Source of the DNA: Verrucomicrobiaceae bacterium
GTDB taxonomy: Bacteria > Verrucomicrobiota > Verrucomicrobiae > Verrucomicrobiales > Akkermansiaceae
Direction: 5' to 3'
Assembly (NCBI GenBank): GCA_003820635.1
Contig: RPOS01000025.1
Coordinates: 1-38,090 of the forward strand
Length of the DNA stretch: 38,090 nt
A program made the position numbers and the translations under genes. Below are positions 1 to 10,000 of this stretch, in pieces. A model generated the notes under the pieces. The model saw only the letters and a program-made list of their open reading frames with translations, did not search any database and was not told the DNA's origin. The number at the start of each line of letters is the position of its first letter. The stretch's first letter is position 1.

Positions 1-1
1 C

Positions 2-1633
2 ATCCATCACAGCGGCTGGCGCTGGATCTTCCTTGGTGGCATCACCGCGTTGCTGTTCGGCGCGATGGCCACCGTCGGCATCGGCTGGGTGAAGGTGAAA
101 ATGCTGCCTTTCGACAACAAGAGCGAGTTCCAGGTGATCCTCAACATGCCGGAGGGATCGTCGCTGGAACAAACCGCCTCCGTGGCGCGTGAGATGGCCG
201 CCGCCATTCGCAGCGAGCCGGAGGTCACCGACTATCAGGTTTATGCCGGTGTGGCATCGCCCTATAACTTCAACGGCCTGGTGCGCCATTACTTCATGCG
301 CCGTGGCGCGAACGTCGCCGACATCCAGGTGAACCTCGTTTCAAAAAGCGAACGCAAGGCACAAAGCCACGACATCGCCAAGCGCGTGCGGCCGGCCGTC
401 GCGGCAATCGCCGAGCGTTACAGCGCACGCGTCGCCATCGCCGAAGTGCCGCCAGGTCCGCCGGTCCTGCAAACTCTTGTCGCCGAGATCTACGGCCCCA
501 CCGAAGAGGCGCGCCTCAAACTTGCCGACGAGGTGAAGAACATCTTCAAGAGCACGCCCGGCGTGGTCGATGTGGACTGGTATATCGAAGCCGACCAGCA
601 GAAGGCGCGCTTCGTCATCGACAAGGAAAAGGCCGCGCTGCACGGCATCAGCGCCGCCACGATCTCGCAGACGCTCAAGATCGCCGTGGATGGCGAGACG
701 GTCGATCTGCTGCACCAACCGGCGGAGAAAGAGGACGTGAACATCCGCCTTGAACTGCCGCGCGCCGCCAAGACCACGGCGGAGGAATTGCTGGCGTTGC
801 GCGTGCGTTCCGGTGATGCGAACGCGCTGCCCGAGCCGGGTTCCTCCAGTTCCTCGCTGGTGCCGCTGCGCGAGTTGGTGACGGTCGAGCACGTCACCGT
901 CGAAAAGAGCCGCTATCACAAGAACCTCATGCCGGTGACTTATGTCATCGCCGACGTGGCCGGTGTGGTGGAAAGCCCGGTCTATGCCATTTTCAAGATG
1001 AACGAGGCGTTGAGGAAACTCGACACCCGCGCATTCGGCGGCAGCGGTGCGGAGTTGAAGATCCACAACGCGACGATGCCCTTCAGCGATGCCGAACCCT
1101 CGATGAAATGGGACGGCGAGTGGCACATCACCATCGAGGTTTTCCGCGATCTCGGCGCGGCTTTCGCAGCGTGCCTTGTGCTCATCTATGTGCTCATGGT
1201 CGGCTGGTTCCGCAGCTTCCTCACGCCGGCAATCGTGATGATCGCGATTCCGTTCTCACTGGTCGGCATCTTGCCCGCGCACGGTTTGATGGGTGCCTTC
1301 TTCACCGCCACCAGCATGATCGGCTTCATGGCCGGCGGCGGCATCGTGGTGCGCAATTCCATCATCCTCGTCGATTTCATCGAACTGCGCCTGCGCGAAG
1401 GCATGCCGCTCGCGGAGGCCGTGATCGATGCCGGCGCGGTGCGTTTCCGCCCGATGCTGCTCACCGCCATGGCGGTGGTGGTCGGGGCCGCCGTCATCCT
1501 CGCGGATCCGATTTTCCAAGGGCTCGCCATCGCATTGATGGCCGGTGAGATCGCCAGTCTGCTCATCAGCCGGATGGCCGTGCCGGTGCTATATTTCATG
1601 GCCAAACGACATACCCATCCCGAGGCCTCGTGA
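2..1633 (+). CDS. RND-family efflux permease, C-terminal part (5' end outside window)
   Basis: This is the C-terminal half of a proton-driven inner-membrane RND exporter of the AcrB/MdtB type. The frame is open from base 2, so the N-terminus lies upstream of the window; about 543 residues are visible. A hydrophobic segment (about residues 5-30) is followed by a periplasmic porter domain of some 340 residues, including the stretch [19 protein letters not shown] typical of the second half of RND pumps. A cluster of membrane helices follows, carrying [15 protein letters not shown], the conserved motif late in the C-terminal membrane half. It ends in TGA at 1631-1633, and an ABC transporter follows 62 bp later on the same strand. 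The substrate cannot be read from the sequence; multidrug or metal export are both possible. Confidence 0.88.
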   Translation: MHHSGWRWIFLGGITALLFGAMATVGIGWVKVKMLPFDNKSEFQVILNMPEGSSLEQTASVAREMAAAIRSEPEVTDYQVYAGVASPYNFNGLVRHYFMRRGANVADIQVNLVSKSERKAQSHDIAKRVRPAVAAIAERYSARVAIAEVPPGPPVLQTLVAEIYGPTEEARLKLADEVKNIFKSTPGVVDVDWYIEADQQKARFVIDKEKAALHGISAATISQTLKIAVDGETVDLLHQPAEKEDVNIRLELPRAAKTTAEELLALRVRSGDANALPEPGSSSSSLVPLRELVTVEHVTVEKSRYHKNLMPVTYVIADVAGVVESPVYAIFKMNEALRKLDTRAFGGSGAELKIHNATMPFSDAEPSMKWDGEWHITIEVFRDLGAAFAACLVLIYVLMVGWFRSFLTPAIVMIAIPFSLVGILPAHGLMGAFFTATSMIGFMAGGGIVVRNSIILVDFIELRLREGMPLAEAVIDAGAVRFRPMLLTAMAVVVGAAVILADPIFQGLAIALMAGEIASLLISRMAVPVLYFMAKRHTHPEAS

Positions 1634-1695
1634 TGCGTTTTTAGCCGGAAGATTTGATTCGCCATCAGCCCCTGCGGCCTTAGTTTGTAAGGCAC

Positions 1696-3453
1696 GTGGA
1701 TAAACCGGACGACAAAACACCGCCGCCGGAGGTTGCTGCCGGAAACCGACAGACCTTCCGAACCACCTGCCGCCAGTTCTGGCAGATTTCGAAGGCATTT
1801 TTCGCCTCGGAGCGCAGGCACAAGGCGCGGGGTTTTCTCGTCGCCCTGCTCCTGCTCGCCCTGTCGGTGGGAGGTGTCCAGATCCTGATGAGCTACGCCG
1901 GGCGGGACTTCATGACGGCCATCATCCGGAAAAACCCCGGCGCTTATTGGACAGCGCTTGGCTGGTATATCGGCACCTTCGCCCTCGCCGTGCCCGTCGG
2001 GGTGTTCTACCGCTGGGTCGAGGAACGGCTGGCCCTGCTCTGGCGCGAGTGGATGGCCCAGCACCTGGTCAAACGCTATTTCAACAACCGTGCCTACTTC
2101 CGACTCCGCGGATCGGACAGCGTGGACAACCCGGACCAGCGGATCAGTGAGGATGTTAGAAACTTCACCACCAGTTCGCTCTCGTTTCTGTTGATCGCGC
2201 TGAACTCGCTGGTGACGCTGATCGCCTTCATCGGCGTGCTGTGGATGATTTCCGGCACGCTGGTCGGCATCCTTGTCGCCTATGCCGTCGCGGGCACGGC
2301 CATCAGCATCGCGATCGCCCGCAAGCTCGTCCGCTTGCATTTCCATCAATACAAAAAGGAGGCTGACTTCCGCTATGGGCTTGTTCGCGTTCGCGACAAC
2401 GCCGAGTCGATCGCATTCTACCGAGGGGAGAAACGCGAACACCTCGATCTGTTCAACCGCCTCGCCGCCGCGGTGACCAACATGGGGCTTGTCATCATCC
2501 TCAACCGGAGACTCGGGTTTTTCACGAACAGTTATAACTATCTGGCATTGGTTTTGCCGATCCTCGTGGTCGCGCCGATGTTCATGCGCGGCCAGGTGGA
2601 GTTCGGTGTCGTCACCCAGTCGGCGGGAGCCTTCGCCCAGGTCCTGGCGGCCTTTTCGCTGATCATCACCCAGTTCGGGGGATTGAGCACCTATCTCGCA
2701 AGTGTCCAGCGTCTCGGCACCCTGTGGGACCAACTTGACGAGCATGACCTCGAAGAGGCGCGGATCGCCAGTGAGACGGAAAACGCACCCACCGAGGACA
2801 GCCGGATTGTGAAACTCGACAAGCTCGACATCTGCACGCCGGGCAATGGCCGGATACTGGTCAAGGAGCTCTCCTTCGAACTGCGCCCCAAACAAAGCCT
2901 CATGATCATGGGGCCGAGCGGCACGGGAAAAAGCTCCGTGCTGCGCACCATCGCCGGCCTGTGGTATGGCGGCAACGGCATGCTGGAGCGTCCGGCGGCC
3001 AACCATCTCATGTTCCTGCCCCAGCGCCCCTACATGGTGGAGGGCAGCCTGCGCGATCAACTGCTCTATCCTTATCCCGACCGCGGAATTCCCGACGAGG
3101 AAATCCACAAGGTGGTGGCCGAGGTGAATCTAACCGATGTTTTCGCCCGCGTGGATGATGACCTGGACCGCGTGCTGGATTGGAGCAACGTGCTCTCCCT
3201 CGGTGAACAGCAGCGCATCGCCTTCGCGCGGCTGTTTCTGCGCAAGCCGCAGTTCGCTTTTCTCGATGAGGCCACCAGCGCGCTCGACGAGCAGAACCAG
3301 GATGACCTCTATCACCGGATCAAGGACTCCGGCATCGGCTTCATCAGTGTGGGGCACCGCACGACCTTGATCCCCTATCACGAACGGCTGCTGCAACTCG
3401 ATCGTTCCGGGTCTTGGGAAATCCGTTCTGGCATCATGGACAAGCCTGTCTAG
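1696..3453 (+). CDS. ABC transporter, fused membrane and ATPase domains (YddA/SbmA-like, ABC_membrane_2)
   Basis: This is a 585-residue half-transporter with an N-terminal membrane domain (about residues 45-340, several hydrophobic helices) and a C-terminal ATPase. Visible motifs are Walker A GPSGTGKSS (from about residue 406), signature LSLGEQQR (about 500), Walker B FAFLDEATSALD and the H-loop SVGHR. The membrane part, with DNPDQRISEDVRNF and a YRGE motif, matches the ABC_membrane_2 group (E. coli YddA, peroxisomal ABCD proteins), which moves peptides or acyl compounds. The start is GTG at 1696, with only a weak AAGG upstream. It lies 62 bp after the RND gene and 21 bp before the glycosidase on the same strand, so co-transcription is possible. 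The substrate is unknown. Confidence 0.88.
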   Translation: MDKPDDKTPPPEVAAGNRQTFRTTCRQFWQISKAFFASERRHKARGFLVALLLLALSVGGVQILMSYAGRDFMTAIIRKNPGAYWTALGWYIGTFALAVPVGVFYRWVEERLALLWREWMAQHLVKRYFNNRAYFRLRGSDSVDNPDQRISEDVRNFTTSSLSFLLIALNSLVTLIAFIGVLWMISGTLVGILVAYAVAGTAISIAIARKLVRLHFHQYKKEADFRYGLVRVRDNAESIAFYRGEKREHLDLFNRLAAAVTNMGLVIILNRRLGFFTNSYNYLALVLPILVVAPMFMRGQVEFGVVTQSAGAFAQVLAAFSLIITQFGGLSTYLASVQRLGTLWDQLDEHDLEEARIASETENAPTEDSRIVKLDKLDICTPGNGRILVKELSFELRPKQSLMIMGPSGTGKSSVLRTIAGLWYGGNGMLERPAANHLMFLPQRPYMVEGSLRDQLLYPYPDRGIPDEEIHKVVAEVNLTDVFARVDDDLDRVLDWSNVLSLGEQQRIAFARLFLRKPQFAFLDEATSALDEQNQDDLYHRIKDSGIGFISVGHRTTLIPYHERLLQLDRSGSWEIRSGIMDKPV

Positions 3454-3474
3454 CATGGCTGCAAATCCACACCG

Positions 3475-6400
3475 ATGCCCGCTCATCCTTTCAATGCCTT
3501 GTTCGACGATCCTTCGGCATGGCAGGTCTTTGCCTCCGGCCAGGCGGAGGGCAGGATTTCACAAACACACACTCCGGATGGGAATCCGGGCCTGCGCTTT
3601 GAGTATGACTTCCACGGTGGCGGCGGCTTCGTGGTCATCCGGCGGGTGATCGCGCTCCAGTTGTCCGACACTTTTGAAATCGGCTTCCATCTCCGCGGCG
3701 AAGGACCGCCCAACCACTTCGAATTCAAGGTTGCCTCGCCGGGAGGTGCGAACGTCTGGCGCCACCTGCGGCAGGATTTCAAACTGCCCGCGGAGTGGTC
3801 GGACTTTCATTTCCATGAACGCGAGTTTCCCTTCGCCTGGGGACCGGCGGGAGGCGGCGCGCCATCGGCGGTCGAGGCGGTTGAGATCGTCGTGGCTGCG
3901 GGACCGGGCGGCAAGGGATGCATCGAACTCGCCTCAGCCTCGCTGGAAGATCAGACGCTTCGCGAGCCCCGATCCATCCGCGCGTCCAGCCATCAGGCAG
4001 GCTATGCGCCCGCAGCGGCATTCAGCGCCCATCCCACCGAATGGCGGGCGGCGGCGGATGACGCAAAACCGTGGTGGGAAATCGATTTCGGGCGAAACCT
4101 GCGCTTCGGCGGCCTGGTCATCCAATGGCCGGAAGGACTGCCTCCGAGAAACTATCAGGTCGAGGTTTCCACCGATGGCACAACATGGAGCGAGCTCTAT
4201 CATGCGACCCACGCGCTGGGCGGGCAAAGCCACATCTCAGCCCACGGCGCGGAGGCGCGGTGTCTGCGGGTGGGGTTCAATAACTCCGCCTGCGCCGCAT
4301 TGCGCTCGATCTCGCTGCGGCCCGACGCGTTTTCCAGCACGCCCAACGAGTTCATCCACTCGGTGGCCAGGGATTATCCTCGCGGCTGGCACCCGCGCTA
4401 CTGGCACCGCGAGCAATCGTATTGGACGCCCGTCGGCAGCCCGGAAGGAAAACGCCGCGCCCTCATCAATGAGGAAGGCATGGTCGAGGTGGACGAAGGC
4501 GGATTCTCCCTGGAACCATTTGTTCTAACAGAAAGCGGGCTGGTCACCTGGGCGGATGTCGAAACCGTGCTCTCGTTGGAGAAACACGGCGGGCCGCTGC
4601 CCCGCGTCATGTGGAAGAAAACGGGACTGCAACTTGAGATCCTCCCTTGGGTGGACGGCAAGGGCGATGAACTGACACTGCGGACGACCTATCGACTGAA
4701 AGCCACCAAGTCGCACAAGGGCATGCGCCTCGTCGCCGCCCTGCGGCCCTATCAGGTGAACCCGCCATGGCAGGCCTTCCGCAACCTCGGCGGCCGCAGC
4801 CCGATCACGCGCGTTTCCGAGGAACCGGAAGGCATGAAGGTCAACAACCGGCTGGTGTTCTCCGACCCGGCTCCTGTCGCGACGGGTTCCGCCATGTTTG
4901 AGGAAGGTGGCGTGCTCCGATTTCTAGCAGAAGGCAAGCTCCCATCGGCCGATCAAATCACGGACGAGAGCGGCCTTGCCTCTGCGGCGATGGTTTGGGA
5001 CCTGCCTGCCAGCGTGAAATCCCTCGAGGTTACCGTCTCGGTTCCCTACTTCGGATCGCGGATCCCATGCGCGCCTGCCGCGAGATCCGCGGCCCTCGCG
5101 CGCTGGCGGAGGAAACTCGGCTCCGTGCAATGGCATGTGCCGGCAAACGCGCAACCGGCCTTCGACTGCCTGCGCAGCGCCGCCGGGCACATCCTCATCA
5201 ACCGCGACGGCCCCGCCATCCAGCCCGGACCGCGGCGCTACACCCGCTCGTGGGTCCGCGACTGTGTCATCATGGGCGCCGCACTCGCCAAGGCTGGCCT
5301 GCCCGAGCCACTGAAAGAATTCATCGGTTGGTATGCGCAGTTCCAGCGCGAGGACGGATTCGTCCCCTGCGTGGTGGACCGCGATGGCGTCGATTGGCTC
5401 GTCGAGCACGACAGCCACGGCCAGTTCATCTGGGGCGCGCGCGAGGTCTTCCGCAATGGCGGCGATCCACGCTTCCTGAAAAAACTCATGCCCCATGCGA
5501 AAATGGCGGCTGACTATCTGATCGCACTGCGCGAACAACGCATGACCGAGGAGTTTCGCGCCGGCAAACGCACTTCGAGTTTCGGCCTGCTGCCGGAATC
5601 AGTCAGTCAGGAGGACGAGGACACGCTGGACGCGCGCTCGGAGTTCTTCGGCCTGCTGCCGGAGTCGGCAAGCCACGAAGGATATCTCGCGCATCCGGTG
5701 CATTCGTATTGGGACGACTTCTGGGGCGTGCGCGGCCTCGAAGCGGCGGCGGATCTCGCGGAGGCCGCCGGTCATCAAGACGATGCGGAACGCTGGCACA
5801 AGGAAGCGGGTTATTTCCAAAACGACCTGCTCTGGTCCTTGGACAAGGTGATCGGGGAAAAGAACCTCAACTACATCCCCGGTTCGGTCGAGTGGGCGGA
5901 CTTCGATCCCACCGCGACCTCCAACGCCATCGCCATGCTCGACTTCGCGGACGTCCTGCCCGAGCGCCCGCTGCACTCCATGCTCGACACCTACCTCGAC
6001 GGCTTCCGCCGCAAGCACCGCGGCGAGATGCAGTGGAACAACTACACCGCCTACGAGATCCGCATCATCGGCGCCTTCGTCCGGCTCGGGAAACGCGACA
6101 TCGCCAACGAGTTGCTCGGGTTCTTTCTATCAGACCGCCGCCCGCTCGAATGGAACCAGTGGCCGGAGATCACCTGGCGCGACCCGCTCTCGCCCGGCCA
6201 CCTCGGCGACGTGCCGCACACCTGGATCGCCGCAGAATACATCCTCGCGCTCACCTCCATGGTCGCTGCCGAGCGCGAGGCGTCCTCCTCGCTGGTGCTC
6301 GCCTCCGGCATGCCATGGGAGTGGATCGCCGAAGGGAACGGCTTTGCGGTTAGAAAACTCCCCACCCGCCACGGGCCGCTGGATTTCCGCATCCGCGCAA

Positions 6401-6606
6401 GCAGCGAAGATATCATCCATGTGGAGATCGCGGATACGATCACCATGCCGCCCGGAGGATTGTCGCTCATCCCGCCAATGCCTGTTGGGAAACGGATTAC
6501 CGAGGTCAAGCCGGAGCGGGAGGATTCCGGGCAGCTTGTTTTTTCAGACAACGAAGTCCAAGTCCACTCATTGCCCTGCGTGGTGGAACTTCGGCTTGGA
6601 AAGTGA
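3475..6606 (+). CDS. F5/8 type C domain-containing six-hairpin glycosidase, cytosolic
   Basis: The protein has 1043 residues and no signal peptide, so it probably acts in the cytoplasm. Residues about 10-155 resemble a beta-sandwich carbohydrate-binding module. Residues about 160-290 fit a discoidin/F5-8 type C domain (PWWEIDFGRNLRFGGLVIQW, then NYQVEVSTDGTTW). The catalytic part (about 560-960) has the alternating helix pattern of (alpha/alpha)6 glycosidases, with SWVRDCVIMGAAL, VHSYWDDFWGVRGL and MQWNNYTAYEIRIIGAF. The substrate is unknown. FGLLPES occurs twice, at residues 703-709 and 725-731, which looks like a local duplication. The gene converges on the GH94 phosphorylase, suggesting shared work on an intracellular oligosaccharide; this is inference. 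The ATG at 3475 has no Shine-Dalgarno sequence. Confidence 0.8.
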   Translation: MPAHPFNALFDDPSAWQVFASGQAEGRISQTHTPDGNPGLRFEYDFHGGGGFVVIRRVIALQLSDTFEIGFHLRGEGPPNHFEFKVASPGGANVWRHLRQDFKLPAEWSDFHFHEREFPFAWGPAGGGAPSAVEAVEIVVAAGPGGKGCIELASASLEDQTLREPRSIRASSHQAGYAPAAAFSAHPTEWRAAADDAKPWWEIDFGRNLRFGGLVIQWPEGLPPRNYQVEVSTDGTTWSELYHATHALGGQSHISAHGAEARCLRVGFNNSACAALRSISLRPDAFSSTPNEFIHSVARDYPRGWHPRYWHREQSYWTPVGSPEGKRRALINEEGMVEVDEGGFSLEPFVLTESGLVTWADVETVLSLEKHGGPLPRVMWKKTGLQLEILPWVDGKGDELTLRTTYRLKATKSHKGMRLVAALRPYQVNPPWQAFRNLGGRSPITRVSEEPEGMKVNNRLVFSDPAPVATGSAMFEEGGVLRFLAEGKLPSADQITDESGLASAAMVWDLPASVKSLEVTVSVPYFGSRIPCAPAARSAALARWRRKLGSVQWHVPANAQPAFDCLRSAAGHILINRDGPAIQPGPRRYTRSWVRDCVIMGAALAKAGLPEPLKEFIGWYAQFQREDGFVPCVVDRDGVDWLVEHDSHGQFIWGAREVFRNGGDPRFLKKLMPHAKMAADYLIALREQRMTEEFRAGKRTSSFGLLPESVSQEDEDTLDARSEFFGLLPESASHEGYLAHPVHSYWDDFWGVRGLEAAADLAEAAGHQDDAERWHKEAGYFQNDLLWSLDKVIGEKNLNYIPGSVEWADFDPTATSNAIAMLDFADVLPERPLHSMLDTYLDGFRRKHRGEMQWNNYTAYEIRIIGAFVRLGKRDIANELLGFFLSDRRPLEWNQWPEITWRDPLSPGHLGDVPHTWIAAEYILALTSMVAAEREASSSLVLASGMPWEWIAEGNGFAVRKLPTRHGPLDFRIRASSEDIIHVEIADTITMPPGGLSLIPPMPVGKRITEVKPEREDSGQLVFSDNEVQVHSLPCVVELRLGK

Positions 6607-6998
6607 AATGGCTACATGCACAGGCACTTTCCATTGGCTCCGGCGGTCATAGACCGCCGCTACAGTTGGAGTTCATCGGCCCCGAGGCCCCGCTTGTCAG
6701 CAAACCCGGCTGGACGGACGGCACCGTCTGGCTGGATGCCGGCGGCAAGAAAGCGGCGACCACGCCGGGCACCTGCGGTTTCCGCGGCGTGCCGGAAAAC
6801 GTCTGGAACTTGCACATCGGCGGCTACCAGGTGTGCGAGAAATGGCTCAAGGACCGCAAGGGCCGCACGCTCGGCGCGGAAGACATCGCCCACTACCACA
6901 AGATCGTCATCGCCCTCACCGAAACCATCCGCTTCATGGCGGAGATCGACCAAGTCATCACAACCCACGGCGGCTGGCCGGGAGCGTTCTCTCGTTAG
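6603..6998 (+). pseudogene. C-terminal remnant of a type ISP-like restriction/DNA methylase gene
   Basis: The frame runs from GTG at 6603, overlapping the TGA of the glycosidase, to TAG at 6998 (131 codons). From about codon 22 it resembles the extreme C-terminus of large N6-adenine methylase/type ISP restriction enzymes: VWNLHIGGYQVCEKWLKDRK, then HYHKIVIALTETIRFMAEID and HGGWPGAF. The methylase motifs and helicase that should precede this are absent. The first 20 or so codons run through a REP-like hairpin (6636-6665), so the join looks like a rearrangement scar. It is unlikely to encode a working enzyme; a short translated product cannot be excluded. The family assignment is from memory of the C-terminal motif. 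Confidence 0.6.
6636..6665 (+). repeat. REP-like hairpin, copy C
   Basis: This short palindrome has a perfect 8-bp stem, CGGCGGTC (6641-6648) with GACCGCCG (6652-6659), and a 3-base ATA loop, followed by CTACAG. It aligns with the elements at 14694-14722 and 16938-16966 through the shared pattern RACCGCCGCYACRG and a leading GGC. It sits 30 bp after the glycosidase stop codon, at the 5' edge of the methylase remnant. There is no T-run, so it is not a simple terminator. Confidence 0.6.
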
Positions 6999-7016
6999 CT
7001 GCCGAGTTTCCTCCCG

Positions 7017-10000
7017 TCATTCCAGCGTAATGACGAGCCGGTTGCCGTCTTCTTTGAGGTGGCTGAGCCATGATTCCATCGGGATGCGGACGCCTGCGAG
7101 GCGGTAGCGATTGTTTTCCCGCGAAAACTCCAGCAACGTTCCGTTCAGTTCGACGGCGAGCGGACCACGGCCGGTTTTCCCGGTGCGGTAAACCACTTCC
7201 ACCGCACGCCCGGTGAGATTCACGACGGCGGTCATGCCATCCAGATCCGTTGGAATGCACGGGTCCACGACCAACGCATCCTTTTCCATGCACAGGCCGA
7301 GCAAACACTGCATGATCAGGCGCACGCCGATACCCGCGCCGCTGGAATAGACCCGCCAACCGCCTTCCAGCGGCACCTCGCCGGTTTTCACTTTGTCATA
7401 TTCAGCGAAGGCCTCGTAGCGGTCATTGAAGGCGGCGTCCGAGCTTGAGTAGTAACAATTCGCCTGCCTTGGAGCGGCGGAGGGCACGAGTGCGCGGATG
7501 GCGATGGGATTGAGCTGGCCAAGACCATGGAAGAACGCGGCCGAATCGCCGAAGCGGGCGAGTGCCTCACAGTAGCGCAGATGGGCGTGCATGTACATGA
7601 TGCCGATTTCCCGGCCGAAGTAGCTGGCGCTCTCGGCGCGCTGGAAATTCGTCTGCATGCCGCCGTGATAAGCCATCGGGCGGTCGAACAAACGCGCGCC
7701 ATCCGGAGCGAGCAGATGATCGCGGATGATGCCGAGATGGGCGGCCGCCTGCTCCGGGGTGAGCATGTCATTGATGATGGCGTGGATCACCGGCAGCAGG
7801 CTGTAAGACAAGCCGGTGGTGGTGTCGCGGGGATGCAGCAGGTAATCCGTTTTCCCTCCTTCATGAAAATAGGCGAGGCCGGTGAGAACATCGTCCACAA
7901 TGAGCGTGCGCTGGAATTCAGCGAGGATTCCGGCAGCCATGGTTTCCAGCCCGGCGGCGCGCTCCGTCATGCCAATATGCCTGAAGGCGGCGGCCAGCGC
8001 GGTGAATGTCTGATAGTTGAGCGTCACCGTCCACGAGCTGCAAAGGCGCTCGCGCATGTCGGGCTTGGCCGGTTGCAGCGAGTCGTTCCAATCGCCATGG
8101 CCATAGGCGGCGAGCACGGTGCCATCGATCACCCGGTGCTGGATCAAATCCAGCGCGCGCTCAACGTGCCGCATGATGCTGGCGGATTCAGCGGAGTTGT
8201 GATCCGCATGGAAATAGGGCGGGTGTTCATCCAGCACCGTGGCGTCGCCGGTGGCTGATAGATATTGCGCGAGTGCGAGCAGCGGCCAATAGACAATGTC
8301 GCCATGGGAGTCGCCCGGCCGGATGTTGCGCTCGCGCTCGAAGAACATGAACCACTGCGGCCAGTCCCCATCCGGGTTTTGCTGGCGGAAAACGCGGACT
8401 AACAGATCCCGCACCGGCTCGAAGCGGCCGAGCGCGAGCAGCAGTTCCACCGGCCCCTGGCAGACATCGCGGGTGCCCCAGCCGCCGCCTGAATATTGTT
8501 CGAGGCCGCGCGGGGAAAGGTAGTGGACCAGCGCGTTGTGGATGAACCACGGGAAGATCTCACACGCCCGCTCCGCTGCCGGAGCCAGAGGACTGACCTT
8601 TGGCGCCGCGATCCGCAATCCGGAGTCGATCGAATTCCATAACCCGGCGCTTTGTCCCGCAGCTTCATCAACAAGCCGGCCGCGGATGACCAGTCCGGCA
8701 CTGTCACCCGCCGCGGTGAGGAAACAAATGTATGGCTGGCTGCGTGAAACTCCATCCGCGAAGAGCAGTGCGTCGTCGCCGGTTTCTTCGATCCGCGTGT
8801 CCCCGGTCGGTTCGATGAGGAATGCACCATTCGGGAAACGGCGGCCAACGTCGCTCTCGGGTATCGCACGAACCCGCACCGTGTTTCCCTCCATTTCCCA
8901 CAGGGCGGGCTGTGAGGAACTGCCATCATCGCCATTGAGCGCGACGTGGTGGGAAATGAGGAATCGAACCGGAGCGCCTTCAAGCACCGCAATGGACAAG
9001 CGCAGCTCGTGGGCATCGTCCGGTGCTGAGGAAACCACTTCGATCCTGCCGCCCCGGTGTTGATAGATCCAGCGGCAGGAATCCGGGTTCATTTCAAATG
9101 CCGAAGGGATTCCCAGCAATCGCCACTCGCCATCCACTTCCACGAAAACCCTTTGCCCGTGGCTGCGGAACAGCCCGAGATAACTGTGGCAGGTGGACAG
9201 GAAGCGGTTGATGCTCACATGGCCCTGGGTGACCATCGAGTGAAACACCCCGCCCATCCATGCGGTGGAGGTCAGTGCGGCCTCATCCGGTGTTAGAGAG
9301 CCGCCGGAGCGCAACAGATGACCGTGCGGGCGGAGCACTGCGAGTTCCTTTGCTTTGAGCACCACGTGGGTCCGCGCGCCGGTGAAAAACGAGAGAAGGC
9401 GATCGTTCGCGCGCTCGGGCTGGCGTAGATCCGTGCCGAAGAAGGTTTCATCGAGCTCATCCGTTTCCAGGAATGGAGCCGTGGAAAACAAGCCTGGCGC
9501 GGGGCGGATTCCGGCCAGATCATGCGGCCATGGCGGGCAAACCGCTTCCGGTAATACCAAGGCGGCATCGATCATGGCGGCATCACTCGCGCAGGTGGCG
9601 GCGGGTTTGTTTTCCTCGAACCACCCGAAGAAGCCGCGCCGCGATTTCGCCCCGGGTTCCAGCATAACCGGCTCATCCTGGATGGCCACCATCGAGTGTT
9701 CATGCTGGAGCCGCTTGCCAGGAAGTCCGGATGCGAGGGCGACAGGCATATCTCCCGCACGGGTTGTGAAACCGTGGAACTGCAGGGCATCCGTAGCATA
9801 AGAAACCGCTTTTCCCAGCGAACCGATGACCGTCCATGGGCAGCGACCACCCATCGACTGGTTCTGCCGCGAGGCAACAGCCACGCCCGCCCGCGCATGT
9901 TCGAGTGGCGCATGGTCCACGTATTGGCTCACATAGTATTCGTTGAGGCGAACCGCGCCGTAGTGAGCGAGCGCGATGTCCTGAGTGTGGACGAGATCGC

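Noticed and set aside
1186..3108. Long minus-strand open frame (640 codons) opposite the RND and ABC genes
   Set aside because: It spans two clear genes and the gap between them, has no recognisable domain, and is a high-GC antisense shadow.
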